Source: Pelodera strongyloides
Taxonomy: Eukaryota > Nematoda > Chromadorea > Rhabditida > Rhabditidae
Direction of reading: 5' to 3'
DNA: 64,000 bases
NCBI GenBank assembly: GCA_036852015.1
Contig: JAANDG010000159.1
Location: 186,001 to 250,000, forward strand
This document shows positions 12,801 through 23,899 of this stretch, in pieces. The position numbers and the translations under genes are program-made. Under the pieces are notes generated by a model. That model was not told where the DNA came from and made no database searches. It was given only the letters and a program-made list of their open reading frames with translations. How positions within the stretch are numbered: the first letter of the stretch is position 1; the number at the start of each line of letters is the position of its first letter.

Positions 12801-14142
12801 GCCCCCAATATTACAAGCCACTTTTTTATTAGATGGGCAGGTCCGATGGTCAAATAAATGCTGCCACATATGGGATTGCATCGAGATTGTTATAAGGGAG
12901 AAAGTATATTTGCTATTTCAGACACACAAATTCCTATTCCCCAAACAACCAGAATGGATGCGAGCTCCGTTTGAGAACCGAAAAGCGCCAGAGCGAAAGT
13001 TCCCCAGATTGGTAAATGCTAGCAAACATAAGCGTACAAATTTCTAGCTAAAGTGTGTCACTTATGAATCCCAGAGATAATTTCGTTTTACAAAGGTGTA
13101 GGTGCTTTTTTACACCCAATACCCTCTTACGCGATAGTCAGTAATAACTAACGCACTAATAAGGATACAATGGCTCTGATTCTGATAAGTCTCGTCTATT
13201 ACAGGTTCAACTGGGCAAAGAAGTAATTGAGGGAGACGAAAACGCTCGGTTACAAAACAGCGACACAAGCCTGCAGATTGAAAACTTTGAGGTTTATTTC
13301 TTGCGATTAGATAAAATATCAAGTGACTTAAGAGGTTCATTAAACATCGGCAACCACCTTGCGATGCAAATTCGCAAAAAACTCTCTTTTTGAGCACTTT
13401 TGGAATAATTAGGCGGCTACTTTAGGGTCGAACATGGGGAAACACGGTGGATAACACGGAGGCCACGCAGGATGCAAGTTTTTGAAGAATATTACCATAT
13501 GAACCGCTATGTCTATATACCTCCCTCCCTATGTTGTCCTTCTCTTTCGCTCGATATTGTTAACCTCGCTATCAAAAAAGCATCTCTCTACCTCTCCAGA
13601 CCACACTCTCTCGTTGTCTCTCTCACTCCCTCTCTGCTAGCTTCCAATGCTGTGCGCACAGTCGACTACTATTTAGGTTTCATTCCAATTGGTTAAATTA
13701 CCATATTTAAGTTAGCAACCAAGTCCGACCGCCCTCCTCTAAAACGAGTGCTAAAGAAGACTTCGGTGACCAATCTAAAGCTTAAAAGGTGATAATTTTT
13801 ACTTCATTGCGTCATAACAGTGTATTCAAGCGAGCGTCATTTTACGTACGTATACAGTTCAATTGTATCCTAAGTCTGGTTTCGATAAAAAACCTTTTAT
13901 GACACTATGCCACTAGAGCGTGCAGCTCCTTTATTTAGGTGGCTAGGGCCAGACGATATACATATAGATATCAAATGAAATTGATACGTATATACGCTGA
14001 TGCATATGATTCAATGCCTCTATATTTTACACTTTCCTATGTCTTCAAATCCAGGCCCATTGAACTGCGTACTGAGGAAACAATGATGGACCAGTCGAGT
14101 CGACGTACAGCAGCACGGACAACGTCACGGACGAAGACATAA
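9815..14142 (+). CDS. divergent CK1/TTBK-like protein, predicted pseudokinase
   Basis: Casein-kinase-1-superfamily fold of about 439 residues. Proposed exons: 9815-9832, 9912-9997, 10215-10341, 10395-10421, 10760-10782 (uncertain), 10802-10903, 11084-11161, 11240-11299, 11624-11737, 11889-12085, 12500-12645, 12922-13011, 13205-13291, 13712-13788, 14055-14142. The glycine loop is intact (VIAYGAFGDVYKV, residues ~41-53). The VAIK lysine is Arg (YALRVE, ~R63). Where HRDIKPxN belongs the chain reads GFVHSLWPGEF (~151-160). The DFG region reads CFRIGWATLGARKN. The CK1-type RKDDLESW motif is intact. The tail is basic, ending RTTSRTKT. Loss of the Lys, HRD and DFG residues argues for a non-catalytic scaffold (inference). 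The microexon at 10760 would leave a 19-nt intron, so that junction is doubtful. Nematodes have many divergent CK1 paralogues (known of the family). Confidence 0.8.
12105..12286. mobile_element. TTAA-bounded palindromic MITE in kinase intron
   Basis: A 182-bp imperfect inverted repeat with ends TTAAAGCGAAATACCGGCCG and CGCTTTAA. The inner arm sequence GAAACACATC/GATGCGTTTC and AAATTCGAGCAAATTAGC are shared with copies at 46821, 57495, 59193 and 59928. It lies in the intron between the RKDDLESW exon and the next one. Confidence 0.8.
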
Positions 14143-15442
14143 ACTCAAGTATTATCGTCTCGTAATACGAACCCAATACTTTCGTTGCTACCCTAGTAAC
14201 ATGTCAGCAAGCTGCACAATCTCTACCGTACACCGCTGCTCCTTTACGAACCCACCTTATGTAGATTTTATGTACCGCAGCGCAGCGCTAGATTACCGTA
14301 GTACCCCTTATCAAGCAAAATATAAAAAGCACCTAGCTGAATACCAGTAAAATCTAACATCAGAGGCTGGCTTTATGCACTCTTGCTTTCCATTATTGTA
14401 CCCAATAGTTTTTCATAAAGAATATGACCTATTTTATACGTGATATACATTAAAACTTGCGCATTAAACTTAAGCGAACGCTATAATCAACTTGATCGAA
14501 GTAAAAATTGCTCGTATCGAGATTACTCGATGTTACAACATGTGATTTAAGTACAATTTACTTATGCACTATTCTGAATAAACGTTTCTTTAGTTTTTTT
14601 TTACTTTGTAATTGCCGATTGGCCAATATGTGCGCGCTGCATAGACTTACTCACTCCTAACCGACAAAAAACACTTATATTTGAACAAAATTATTGAGCG
14701 CATGACGAAATTTACAACAAAAGTTACCGGAGCCGTAATCAGTGTTAACTTAAGTGACCGTTGAGTACTGTTCAAGTTAAACAATAAGGTAGAACTTATA
14801 TAGCTTCAAGAAGAACGTATACAAGAGCGCATAGTAATCTGGAACCATCGTCTGAAAACGTTCCCTCCTGTATCATAAGAAAATTTAGCAGGAATATTTA
14901 AAGTAGATAACTTCTGATTAGTATTTAAGAACTTCTAATTAGTGCGGCGAGCCCTACGTTGATCACTGTAAGATCCTAACCGCGCTACAGTACGATTCCA
15001 ATCTTACAATTAGCACAATTCGGACCGTACTTTTTATGTACACATAGTAAACGTCCCAATGAAACCAAATTCCGGCCAAGTAAATTCTACCCAATAAGTC
15101 CGCCCACACTACACTACATTGTATTTCGATCACTACAGTACCATACCACTGTAAGCACAGACCATACCGTACAAACTCATATCCACCAAGTAACCATTAC
15201 GAAGAACATTACGAAGAAGTAATTCCATAAAAAACCTTTATTCATAAAAAAAGAAAGACACAAAAATTGCACAACATCCAAGAACCCGTTGCTGACAGCA
15301 CAAAACAATATACATATACGCTCGACTAGCGAGAACATATACTCGGAAAAGGCGAGTAAAGAAACAGAAAAACAGAACGGCTTAGAAAACCAAAGAAAGA
15401 AAATATGGAATGATGGAATAGGATAAAAAAAGTCCATCCTTC
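14143..15442. other. convergent intergenic region
   Basis: Lies between the 3' ends of the kinase-like gene (+) and pdi-6 (-), so it should hold both 3' UTRs. No exon, RNA gene or repeat was recognised. Confidence 0.45.
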
Positions 15443-18400
15443 TCACAATTCATTATGTTCCAGCTCGTCGTCATCCAGGCGACCAAGGTCAACGTCCGAT
15501 AAATCAATCTAAAAAGTTTTTTTTTTCAGATTAAAGTGTTACAACACGTGGTAACTGAAACTAACTGAGTGTTTGCCTTTGCCTATATGCAAATTCTCTG
15601 AAACCGTGCCCCTTTCCGGCGACGCAACAGCACAGTTTATGCCACCAACGTTAAGTTCACCTCGCAAAAAATCTGCAAATCTGCACCACCTCGGGGTCGC
15701 GCACCCCTCGAAGGCGCGGATGTGCCGCAGGTGCGCGAATGGTTTACAATGCCACATCGCGCACCCGTGGCGTACGGCCTGCGCACACTCGAATCTCTAA
15801 TACGTGGTGCGCACCGCGACGGTAAACCCTTTTTTTTTGCACACGGATTACGCGGTGTTTCATCACGGTAATAAAACGCGAGACGCAGAAAATTCTCCAA
15901 TACGCCCAGTTGTCTAGTTTGAACCAAACCATAAGCAACAAACAAAACTGCAGTACCTCTTCCACCTTCGGCGCAACGGCGTCCTTTCCGTCCCACTTTT
16001 GAATCGTGATGATTTCGGGCAGTCCTTCGCCAGCAATCGTCGAAGTATGACCTTAAAATAAGCAAAAGTAAATATCATCAAATAATATGCATGCGTTGAT
16101 GCAACGCGATGTTGTGTTCTACCTCGCTCACAATTCTTAACAGTCAAAACAGTTGCTCAATTTAATCCTTGTTCTTTATCAAAATCAAAAGGGAAAGTTG
16201 TATGTCATCATATGTATAACCCACAAACACAACGGCACTTCGTGTCTTGATGTTGTGCGAACTTATTCATACACACAGTGTTAAAAGGCTATGGTCTAGC
16301 TACTGATTAAATGTTATACACAGAGTGACATAAGGGAAAACCAAGAAAGCGAAATATTAACCCACCTTTTCCATAGCTCAGGTCCCGCAAGAACTCGTGA
16401 ATGCCATCCGTGCCGAATGAACCCTACAAAACAAATATACTGTATGTTTATAGTTTATACTCAACTAAATAAATATTTATGCTACTAGAGTGTGCTCCTT
16501 TATTCAAGGCGTAGTTCAATACATTGTTCAGAGCTTATGACTTGGTCGCAGAGGTCCTGAGCGTAAACACTTGAACAGTGCTATTTATGAGCGTTTTCTA
16601 CCAATCCCGGGTGGTGGCGTAAGATCACCAAAACGCATATTCCATACCCCACTTGCTTGCTTCACTGAGCTGATAGTTCATAGTTTACACAAGATAGTTC
16701 CTATATAACGTATAACGCAAGGAATGATCGAATATAGAAAAAATAACTATCATCCTTACAGTCCCAGCTAACATAATATAATCACAACCAACCTTCAGCA
16801 GCGCCACCTTGTTCTTTCTCGAATTGAAAGCGGCCATTGCTGGATAACCAAATCCGCCCACGCCGAAGGCCTGTTCAAGTTGAGGCTGTGATCCGGCCTC
16901 CGTCCAAACGAAACTGAAAGAACATGCATAAAAACCCAAACTGTTAGCGCTATCGCGCGAACAAAGGATTTACGTCAAGTATGACCCCAAAACGGAAAGC
17001 CGAAAGGCGGAAAGCCACTCAGTTTTCTTCGAAACCCAAACCAAACATACATAGACATAAGCATACGCACACCTTAATGTACACTTAAATGCATAAAAAT
17101 ACACAACACAGAAATAAACAACGAAAATAATACACCACAGTTTCATTTCATAAAAGGTACATTGGCACTGCCTAGTTAGCTTGCCAAATTTTCATCAGCT
17201 AACGGTATAACCACTTTAAATAGATTTTGATACAATATCTCGTGGTAGAAGGTAGAATACTGCAATCTCAAAGCATCAATCCAACTCACCCCCACTTATT
17301 CTTCTTGAACTTCTCGGCCGTCTTCTGCAGTGTCTTGATGAACGCATTTCGGCATTTGCTCTGGCAATCCAGGATGTGTGGCAAGAAAGAGAATATACAC
17401 ATCTGACGATCTTTGCACGCGTCTTCGATCACTTTTGGACTTGTGCCCTCGACGACTTCCGGAGCCGGCGCGTTTTCGGCATACTGTAAAAGGGTATAAA
17501 GAAACATCAAGTGAAAGTGTTAAAGCGGCATATCACCCGGTTTGTGAAACTGATGTTGGGCAGGATAACTGTATTCGCATGTATTGTGTATTGTGCGCAA
17601 TTGCAGTCTATAAAACGAGTATATGCATGCAGGAACTGACATCTTAAATTGGAACGCACAACATACGTTTCAAAAACCCGCTAAAAACCAACATACTAGT
17701 ATCGTAAAATAATAACCGCCACCCATGCGCATCTAAGTGTGAAAGAAAAAAGCAACAGTCAAAGGTGAAGGCTGGCATTTAACAACTGACAAAAAAAACA
17801 CGAATGGAGGCCCAACCTTCCCCGTAGCAAAAGCGACCAGATCTCCAGTGTTCCGTCCGCCTTGGTAGTCTTCTGCATCCGACCAGCCGCTTCCGGGAGC
17901 GAAGTACTTTATCGTAGGGTAGCCGTGCACAGAGAACCGCTCGGCCACACTCTTGTGTACGGTAGCATCCAGAAGTCCAAAGTTCACTTGGCCTAAATTA
18001 AATCTTTTGAAACACTACGCAAAAACAGAGTTTCGCGGCACATAAATAGAAGGAAAAGTGAAATTTTGTCATGAAACGAATAATAACGCCTAAACGCTAA
18101 AAACATGCCTAATTGTAAGTAAGATCCATAAACAAGACATAAATGCGTTGTGAATTGCGAAACGAAAAAGCAATTTATGAAATGAATAGTCACTAACACT
18201 TTTGACATACACTACAATTTGCGCAACAAATAAACAACTAGCGCTCTAAGGGCGCGTTCGGGTTTATAAACAGTTTATTTATTTATCTTAAACATGCAAA
18301 TTCATACTGTGTTTTTGCTTTCTCCAAGCATTAGAACCTTTCGGAAATGTCCATCCCGAACGATAAATTTGCATGTTTTCCTTTCGGAAAGAACAAAGAA

Positions 18401-20209
18401 CAACCCGAACGCGCCCTATACAAGAAAAAGGAGGAAAATGGAGCTTTAACTGAAAACCCTAACCTTTAACTTCCGACGCAGCCGCCTCCCAATTGGGCAT
18501 CAGATTCTTACAGTGACCGCACCACGGAGCATAGAATGCCACCAACCAAGCGCTCTTTGATTTGAGCACCTTCTGAAAAGGACTAAAGCAGTTAATCTCA
18601 ATCACCTCTAGAACACTTGACTAGGCATAGGATACGGTAGAATTACTGGGCAGGCAGAAACAAAAGACAAGGCACATACGATAGACAAACCATCCGATAG
18701 TATATCATATTAAGGATAACAAATAACAATGACACGTAACTACCGCTTTCACTAAAGCTAACGAACCCAAACATTAGTGGTAGTAAGAGTACGTATTTCA
18801 TGGCCGGCACGCAAAGATATTACTACAGGTTGGTAGGCCAAGGCCTCATCTTAGGTCCTTTGAAAGTACAAAATAAAATGAACCTTTTCAAAGTTGGCAT
18901 CGGTCAGCTCGACCACATCTTTACTCGATCCGTGGTGTTTGTTTGAATTGGCGCCAGAGGACGACGAGCCTCCGCCCAATCGTTGACGAGCGATTTTCTT
19001 CGTTTCGGACAATGCAGCATCGACCAGGCCTTGTGCGGTTCGAGGTCCTAAATGTACGAATACATAATTGGAGTTTAAGTTGGAGCTGGAGGCAAACACA
19101 TTGAAACCCCACACCATCTCATAAAGCATTGTTGAAACATCATGATCTTGACTCCGGCCGTACCGTACGTATGACAAGCAAATAGAAACATTGCAATAAA
19201 AGAAAGCCAATATGTTATTGGACATACTTTTATAATAATACACTTAAGGTAACGAACCAGAATAATCCGTCGGTTTTTTCTTATCGGCTCCAAAGATTTT
19301 AATAGTCGGGTATCCCTTGATTCCATATGGCTGTCCCAAAGACTCATGTTGGGTCATATCGACAGCGCCCATCTAAACAGATGATAGTAATATTTGGGCA
19401 TATCATAGTGCCAGTAGTAATATATGGGCACATTATAGTGCCAATCTGCCAATGGAAATGGAGTAGTTCTAGCGTTTCTGATAGTTACTTTATTTGCTAT
19501 TGCCAACCTTTGGTTAAATATAAACTATGCAAGGTGCAAATCAATAGAAATATGAGAAGTGAATCTAGTTTCAAGGAACGCTATGGCATAAGTTTGGTAA
19601 TGAAAACAACCACATGTAAACAAAAGTTAACTAACCTTAACCATTCCCTTCAGTGCGTTCGCTGCTTTCTTGTATTCAGGAACAAGATTCTTACAATGAC
19701 CACACCTAAATGCGAGATATTGCAACCCTGAATTCTGAATTGGAAACCGTAACTTAAAGTTTAATACAGCGCAATTGGCTCGTACAAAAATACAAACAAG
19801 CCAACACAAACCTACGTTATTAACTAATGTGGAGTGGAAAGAGTGGCAGGGGCATACCATCAAATCACATATGTTAGTTACACACCAATTAATTACAAAA
19901 ACCAACCAAGGAGCGAAGAATTCGACAATCCAAACTGCATTACTCTCCAGCACTTTTGTCTTGAAGTTTTGTTCGGTAAGAAGGACAACCTCGTCCTTGG
20001 GGCTATACAAAGTTGAGCCGCATGCTGAACGAATATATATTAATTCATCACAAATAATACACAAAAAGCAATAAATATTGTAGAATAAAAACAGAGAAGA
20101 AAGGTGGATATTATCCAGTATTAGTGGATTAGTGAACACACTGAAAATAGAGTAGTGAAAAAGTAAACATACCTGTTAAAGCAAGCAGAAAAACAATATT
20201 CGGCCACAT
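15443..20209 (-). CDS. pdi-6: protein disulfide isomerase A6 (P5/PDI-6)
   Basis: ER thiol-disulfide oxidoreductase/chaperone of 440 residues, the same length as human PDIA6. Exons, 5' to 3' on the minus strand: 20209-20173, 20024-19907, 19705-19636, 19372-19258, 19047-18884, 18572-18464, 17992-17817, 17483-17290, 16913-16793, 16423-16366, 16051-15957, 15508-15443; all junctions keep frame. Signal peptide [13 protein letters not shown]. First thioredoxin domain has APW-CGHC (C53/C56) and GYPTIKIFG; the second has APW-CGHC (C186/C189) and [12 protein letters not shown] redox-inactive b-like domain follows ([28 protein letters not shown]). The acidic tail ([17 protein letters not shown]) ends in HNEL, a KDEL-type retrieval signal. 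The gly/ser-rich linker between the two catalytic domains ([11 protein letters not shown]) is also typical. Confidence 0.96.
15606..15835. other. GC-rich patch in last pdi-6 intron
   Basis: Strongly GC-rich, with repeated GCGCAC/GTGCGC words (e.g. CGGGGTCGCGCACCCC, GTGCCGCAGGTGCGCG), in the intron before the terminal exon. Open frames through it (such as the minus frame 15637-16065) just reflect base composition plus the real exon at 15957. Probably a repeat fragment; no known element recognised. Confidence 0.45.
17520..17690. mobile_element. diverged TTAAAGCG palindrome in pdi-6 intron
   Basis: Starts TTAAAGCGGCATATCACCCG and ends with TACGTTTCAAAAACCCGCT, the layout of the TTAAAGCGAAATACCGGCCG family, but the arms have decayed. 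It lies between exons 7 and 8 of pdi-6. Confidence 0.4.
18250..18417. mobile_element. short TIR element GGGCGCGTTCGGGTT in pdi-6 intron
   Basis: About 168 bp bounded by inverted GGGCGCGTTCGGGTT and AACCCGAACGCGCCC, with AT-rich inner sequence containing further partial inversions (ATGCAAATT / AATTTGCAT; CCTTTCGGAAA). It has the form of a MITE, with TIRs different from the TTAAAGCG families. Target duplication is not clear. Confidence 0.75.
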
Positions 20210-20434
20210 GATCAGCGTGGTCCTTTTGAACAATTTGACCTTTCTTCTAGAACGAAACTGAAACGAGTGGACTGTGTACTTCAATAAAAATGCAAAGGAA
20301 AAAACAGCACAGAAAATGTATGTTAACAAAAACTGCTATAAACATTTTTACAGACCGTTTGAGAAGAGGAGGAATATATGGGACCGAAGTTTGGTGATGG
20401 GCGAAAAGATATATAGGTCGGAAGTTTGCTAAGG

Positions 20435-20442
20435 CGACGTGG
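20435..20442 (-). promoter_or_regulatory. candidate unfolded-protein-response element upstream of pdi-6
   Basis: GCCACGTC on the gene strand, about 225 bp before the pdi-6 start codon, shares the CCACGTC core of XBP-1/ATF6-type sites; a second ACGTG core lies at 20449-20455. PDI genes are classic UPR targets (known), so the position makes sense, but an 8-base match can be chance. Confidence 0.35.
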
Positions 20443-20859
20443 CTTTGCTACGTGTACAACAAAAGCTATATGGTGGAGAGCGAGCGCGCAAATATGCAAA
20501 CTCAGACACTCTGAAATCGAGTATATTTTTTGGCAAATAGCCATATTGTTTCTACGGTATGTTTCTGCGAAATAAGGAACACGGAGAAAATTGTAACAGT
20601 GAATAATTTATTTAAAACAGGAAAACAAAAAGAAAAAATCTATGAGCTGAACAAAAAGAATTATAAGGGAGTGGTAGTGCCGTAATTTAATGTGAAACTA
20701 CAATTTTTTATTATTTTGTGCAGGCAGGGTTGAGGGAAACTTTTCCTGACTTTGGAATGAATTATGTTTGACTACATTTATTTTTACACATGCAAATTGT
20801 TTTACACAAGTGGTGCGAAAAAGAATGTGCAGTGTGCAAACAAATAATTACATAGACTA

Positions 20860-21850
20860 CCGTACATTTGCACATCGCTCGCGCGACAATTTCTCGGCTG
20901 CTATCGCACAGGCGCAATATGCATATATAGACTATGAAGTCAACTGCAAAGTCAAGAAATAATTTCAGTTTGGAACAATATTTAAGGCGCATTTGTATTT
21001 TTAATGTGCGTTATTGACATCATATTGGAAACACATACAAGCCACAATTCTGCCGTATTTTTAAAACTATCACGTTTTAATCCTTACTATCGTATTTTTA
21101 GACTAGTCTTATAGTCAAGCAGTCTATGTGATTTTCAAAGGTCTTCTCATGACTTTTCTATAACAGATTCAAATTTTGTTTCGTTTTTTTTTTGGTACGA
21201 CACTGCCTCTCTGGCAAAGGTTAGCCTAGGGCAACAAAGGTAGCCCGTATCATTTGAATCTGACCCTTTCCCTCACTCCATACCAACTCGGCCCGCTACG
21301 ACTCACATTTTTATCGATCACTTATTGGAATCCATCCTAGCCCCCTTCTCCAGTTTACAAAAGTTTTCTATTTTTAGGTATAATTAACCAATCCTTGGTT
21401 GTATAATGCATGTACATGGTTTTAGTTTTCTCTTATGTGCAACCACATAGGCTTACCGTACACCACTGTAAGTGTATCGCGCTACAATTGCTCGGCTGCT
21501 AGCGCACGGGCGCAGTAAAGACAAGACAATCTTACAATTAGGAGCTAATTTCAGTTTGAAACAATATTTGTTCCAATTCAGTATATATTTTCTTACCCTA
21601 GTCCCATAGATAAGCCTCTATATATTTTCTTAAAAGGACGGCTTTAATTTGTACAATTTTGCTTCAGTTTGGAATATAGCCTGTCCAGATACCATGCAGG
21701 CAGATCGGCAGATGTTGTTCTCATACCATTTGACCCTTTCCATCACCCCATCATACCACTTGTACCAACCCAACTACCAATTGATCTCAACTTGAGACCC
21801 GCCCACTCTACGACTCAATCGACTTATCGATCACTTTATTCAGTCACATC
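20860..21850. repeat. diverged direct duplication upstream of pdi-6
   Basis: Two ordered blocks recur. ACCGTACA..TCTCGGCTGCTATCGCACAGGCGCA (from 20862) is matched by ACCGTACA..GCTCGGCTGCTAGCGCACGGGCGCA (from 21456), each followed by TTTCAGTTTG.AACAATATT. A TTTGA..CTGACCCTTTCC block with TACGACTCA..TATCGATCACTT at 21254-21325 recurs at 21728-21838. Spacing is roughly 500-600 bases. Probably an old tandem duplication of noncoding DNA. Confidence 0.55.
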
Positions 21851-22651
21851 CCTTTATGCAACGTGCAAGGTTTCTTTTCTATTATTTTAACAATCAATGC
21901 TTGACTTCATACCATACTATATATGTCCTTCGCATCTGTTTATGTTCGCTGCTGTTTGCGCATAATTTGTAACTTTCCCCTTCTTCATTAGTAATGGTCT
22001 TTGTAAAGTGTAAATATAAAACCCCATTTCGGGACTGGGCATAAGGTTTCAGTCGTGTAACAAATCGTGTTTCTTCATTATCTTATTCTGATTCGCGTTG
22101 GTGTTCATATCGATTCTATATTATTAGTTTAAACTACCGTGACGTACTATTTTATTATTGATGATAACTGTACTGAATACATGGGGAATGTCTTCAGATA
22201 GTCCAAAAAGGAGCGAGTTCGGACTGAAAGGATGAAAGGGAAATCCCGGACTATCCCCATTTGCACAAGTACAGACGTTTCCAGGATGATTGCACGGTGA
22301 GATTTTATTTTTGAGCTAAACCTAGATGCTCTTATAGTATAGAGAATATAGAGTTAGAGAGGCCACCACCCTTGACCCCTTGCACTGAGAGCCGATGAGT
22401 TGCGCGCCGCACCATTTCGGGAAACAAAATGCGCGCCGCAAAGGAATGGGAAACAAAATGCGCGCGGAATAGAAATGGCGCGCAACGTGTTTCCCGAAAA
22501 GGTGCGGAAAAGGTGCGGAAATGGTGCGGGGCGCAACTTACGCCCCGCACCATTTCCACACCTTTTCGGCAACGTTTTTGAAAGCGCTGGGAGAATCTGC
22601 CGTAAGTGCAGTTGTTGTACTAATATTTTTCCGCAAGCACAGACCGAACAT

Positions 22652-22729
22652 GTGTTGTGAGGCCGAGTGGTCTAAGGCGCTGTTCAGAGAAAGTATCTAA
22701 CAAGAGTGTAGGGTTCGCATCCAACACGC
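22652..22729 (+). tRNA. tRNA-Leu-like pseudogene, left arm
   Basis: Contains an A-box/D-arm GCCGAGTGGTCTAAGGC typical of tRNA-Leu/Ser and a B-box GGGTTCGCATCC (one change from GGTTCGAATCC). GTGTTGT at the 5' end pairs with CCAACAC at the 3' end as an acceptor-like stem. The T-stem is not canonical and the anticodon stem is poor, so it is likely a tRNA-derived sequence or pseudogene rather than a functional tRNA. A TTCAGAG stretch would give a Leu CAG anticodon if read as the loop. Confidence 0.45.
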
Positions 22730-23165
22730 TGCTTTCTTTTTGCAGTTGCTACTTTTCCCGCACCGTTTCCGCACCTTTTCGGCAACGGTTTGGGGGTGTT
22801 TCCCGCACCAAAACGGCAACCAGAGACGGTGAAAAAACTTTTGCGGCGCGCATCAAATTCTTTTGCGGGAAACACCCCCAAACTGTTGCCGCGCGCAACT
22901 CTTGAGTTTCGTTGTGAAGGACTTATTAGGGTGCACGAGTCGTTCACGAAAGATGCATAGGTCTCGTTGGCACATTATGACAACGAAACTCAAGAGTTGC
23001 GCGCGGCAACAGTTTGGGGGTGTTTCCCGCAAAAGAATTTGATGCGCGCCGCAAAAGTTTTTCCACCGACTCTGGTTGCCGTTTTGGTGCGGGAAACACC
23101 CCCAAACCGTTGCCGAAAAGGTGCGGAAACGGTGCGGGAAAAGTAGCAACTGCAAAAAGAAAGCA

Positions 23166-23243
23166 GCGTGTTGGATTCGAACCCTACACTCTTGTTATAT
23201 ACTTTCTCTGAACAGCGTCTTAGACCACTCGGCTACACAACAC
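23166..23243 (-). tRNA. tRNA-Leu-like pseudogene, right arm
   Basis: Inverted partner of the left-arm block; it keeps a perfect B-box GGTTCGAATCC and an A-box GCCGAGTGGTCTAAGAC. The intact internal promoter boxes mean it could still recruit Pol III even if it is not a functional tRNA (inference). Confidence 0.45.
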
Positions 23244-23899
23244 ATGTGAGACCTGTGCTTGCGGAAAAATATTAGTACAACAACTGCACTTACGACAGAT
23301 CCTCCGAGCGCTTTCAAAAACGTTGCCGAAAAGGTGCGGAAATGGTGCGGGGCGCAAGTTGCGCGCCGCACCATTTCCGCACCGTTTCCGCACCTTTTCG
23401 GGAAACACTTTGCGCGCCATTTCTATTCCGCGCGCATTTTGTTTTCCATTCCTTTGCGCGCATTTTGTTTCCCGAAATGGTGCGGCGCGCAACTCATCGG
23501 CTCTCAGTGGAATTTTCCAGTCATGGCTGAATTATGCAGCCTAGGCGTACGGTACTTTTATAGCTAACGACGACAAATATTTGTGAAGACAAACGTGGAG
23601 ACTATAATTATAATAAACACTGTTTGATTGTTCTTTTTTTCAGATGTTTGGAACTAATCCACCGTAATGGGTAAAAAAAAACAAGCGAAAAAAAGCGGAC
23701 TAATATGCTCGACTTTTCTGGACTCGGATTTACTAACTATGCGCGCGCAGAAGAGTTCCGAAGCGCAGAAGTCCAGCAGAGAGGAACAGAACACAGAACC
23801 GGTGAATTTTGTTCATTTCATTTTTGTTACGTAATTGACTACTATGACATGACATATTCCATGCGGGGGAGGTACAATTTAATAATAAATAAACCTTTT

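Larger units (their letters stand above)
22383..23509. mobile_element. 1.1 kb fold-back (palindromic) element
   Basis: Left arm 22383-22914 and right arm 22981-23509 are reverse complements at high identity over about 530 bases, around a 66-base unique centre. Arms are GC-rich against the AT-rich surroundings and built from reused words (GGTGCGGAAA, TTGCGCGCCGCACC, GTTTCCCGAA, GGGGTGTTTCCCGCA), so each arm has nested smaller hairpins. Each arm holds one tRNA-like block. No transposase. It could be a fold-back transposon or an inverted segmental duplication. The arm-internal frames are by-products of composition. Confidence 0.85.

Noticed and set aside
15637..16065. 142-aa minus-strand frame upstream of the last pdi-6 exon
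   Set aside because: It overlaps exon 11 in another frame and then runs through a GC-rich intronic patch; the true frame is fixed by the PDI alignment.
19327..20074. Plus-strand frames of 99-134 aa
   Set aside because: Antisense shadows of pdi-6 exons 2-4 and their introns.
22400..23567. Several 70-100 aa frames on both strands of the fold-back element
   Set aside because: Mirror-image frames in palindromic, GC-rich repeated words; no domain and no splice context.
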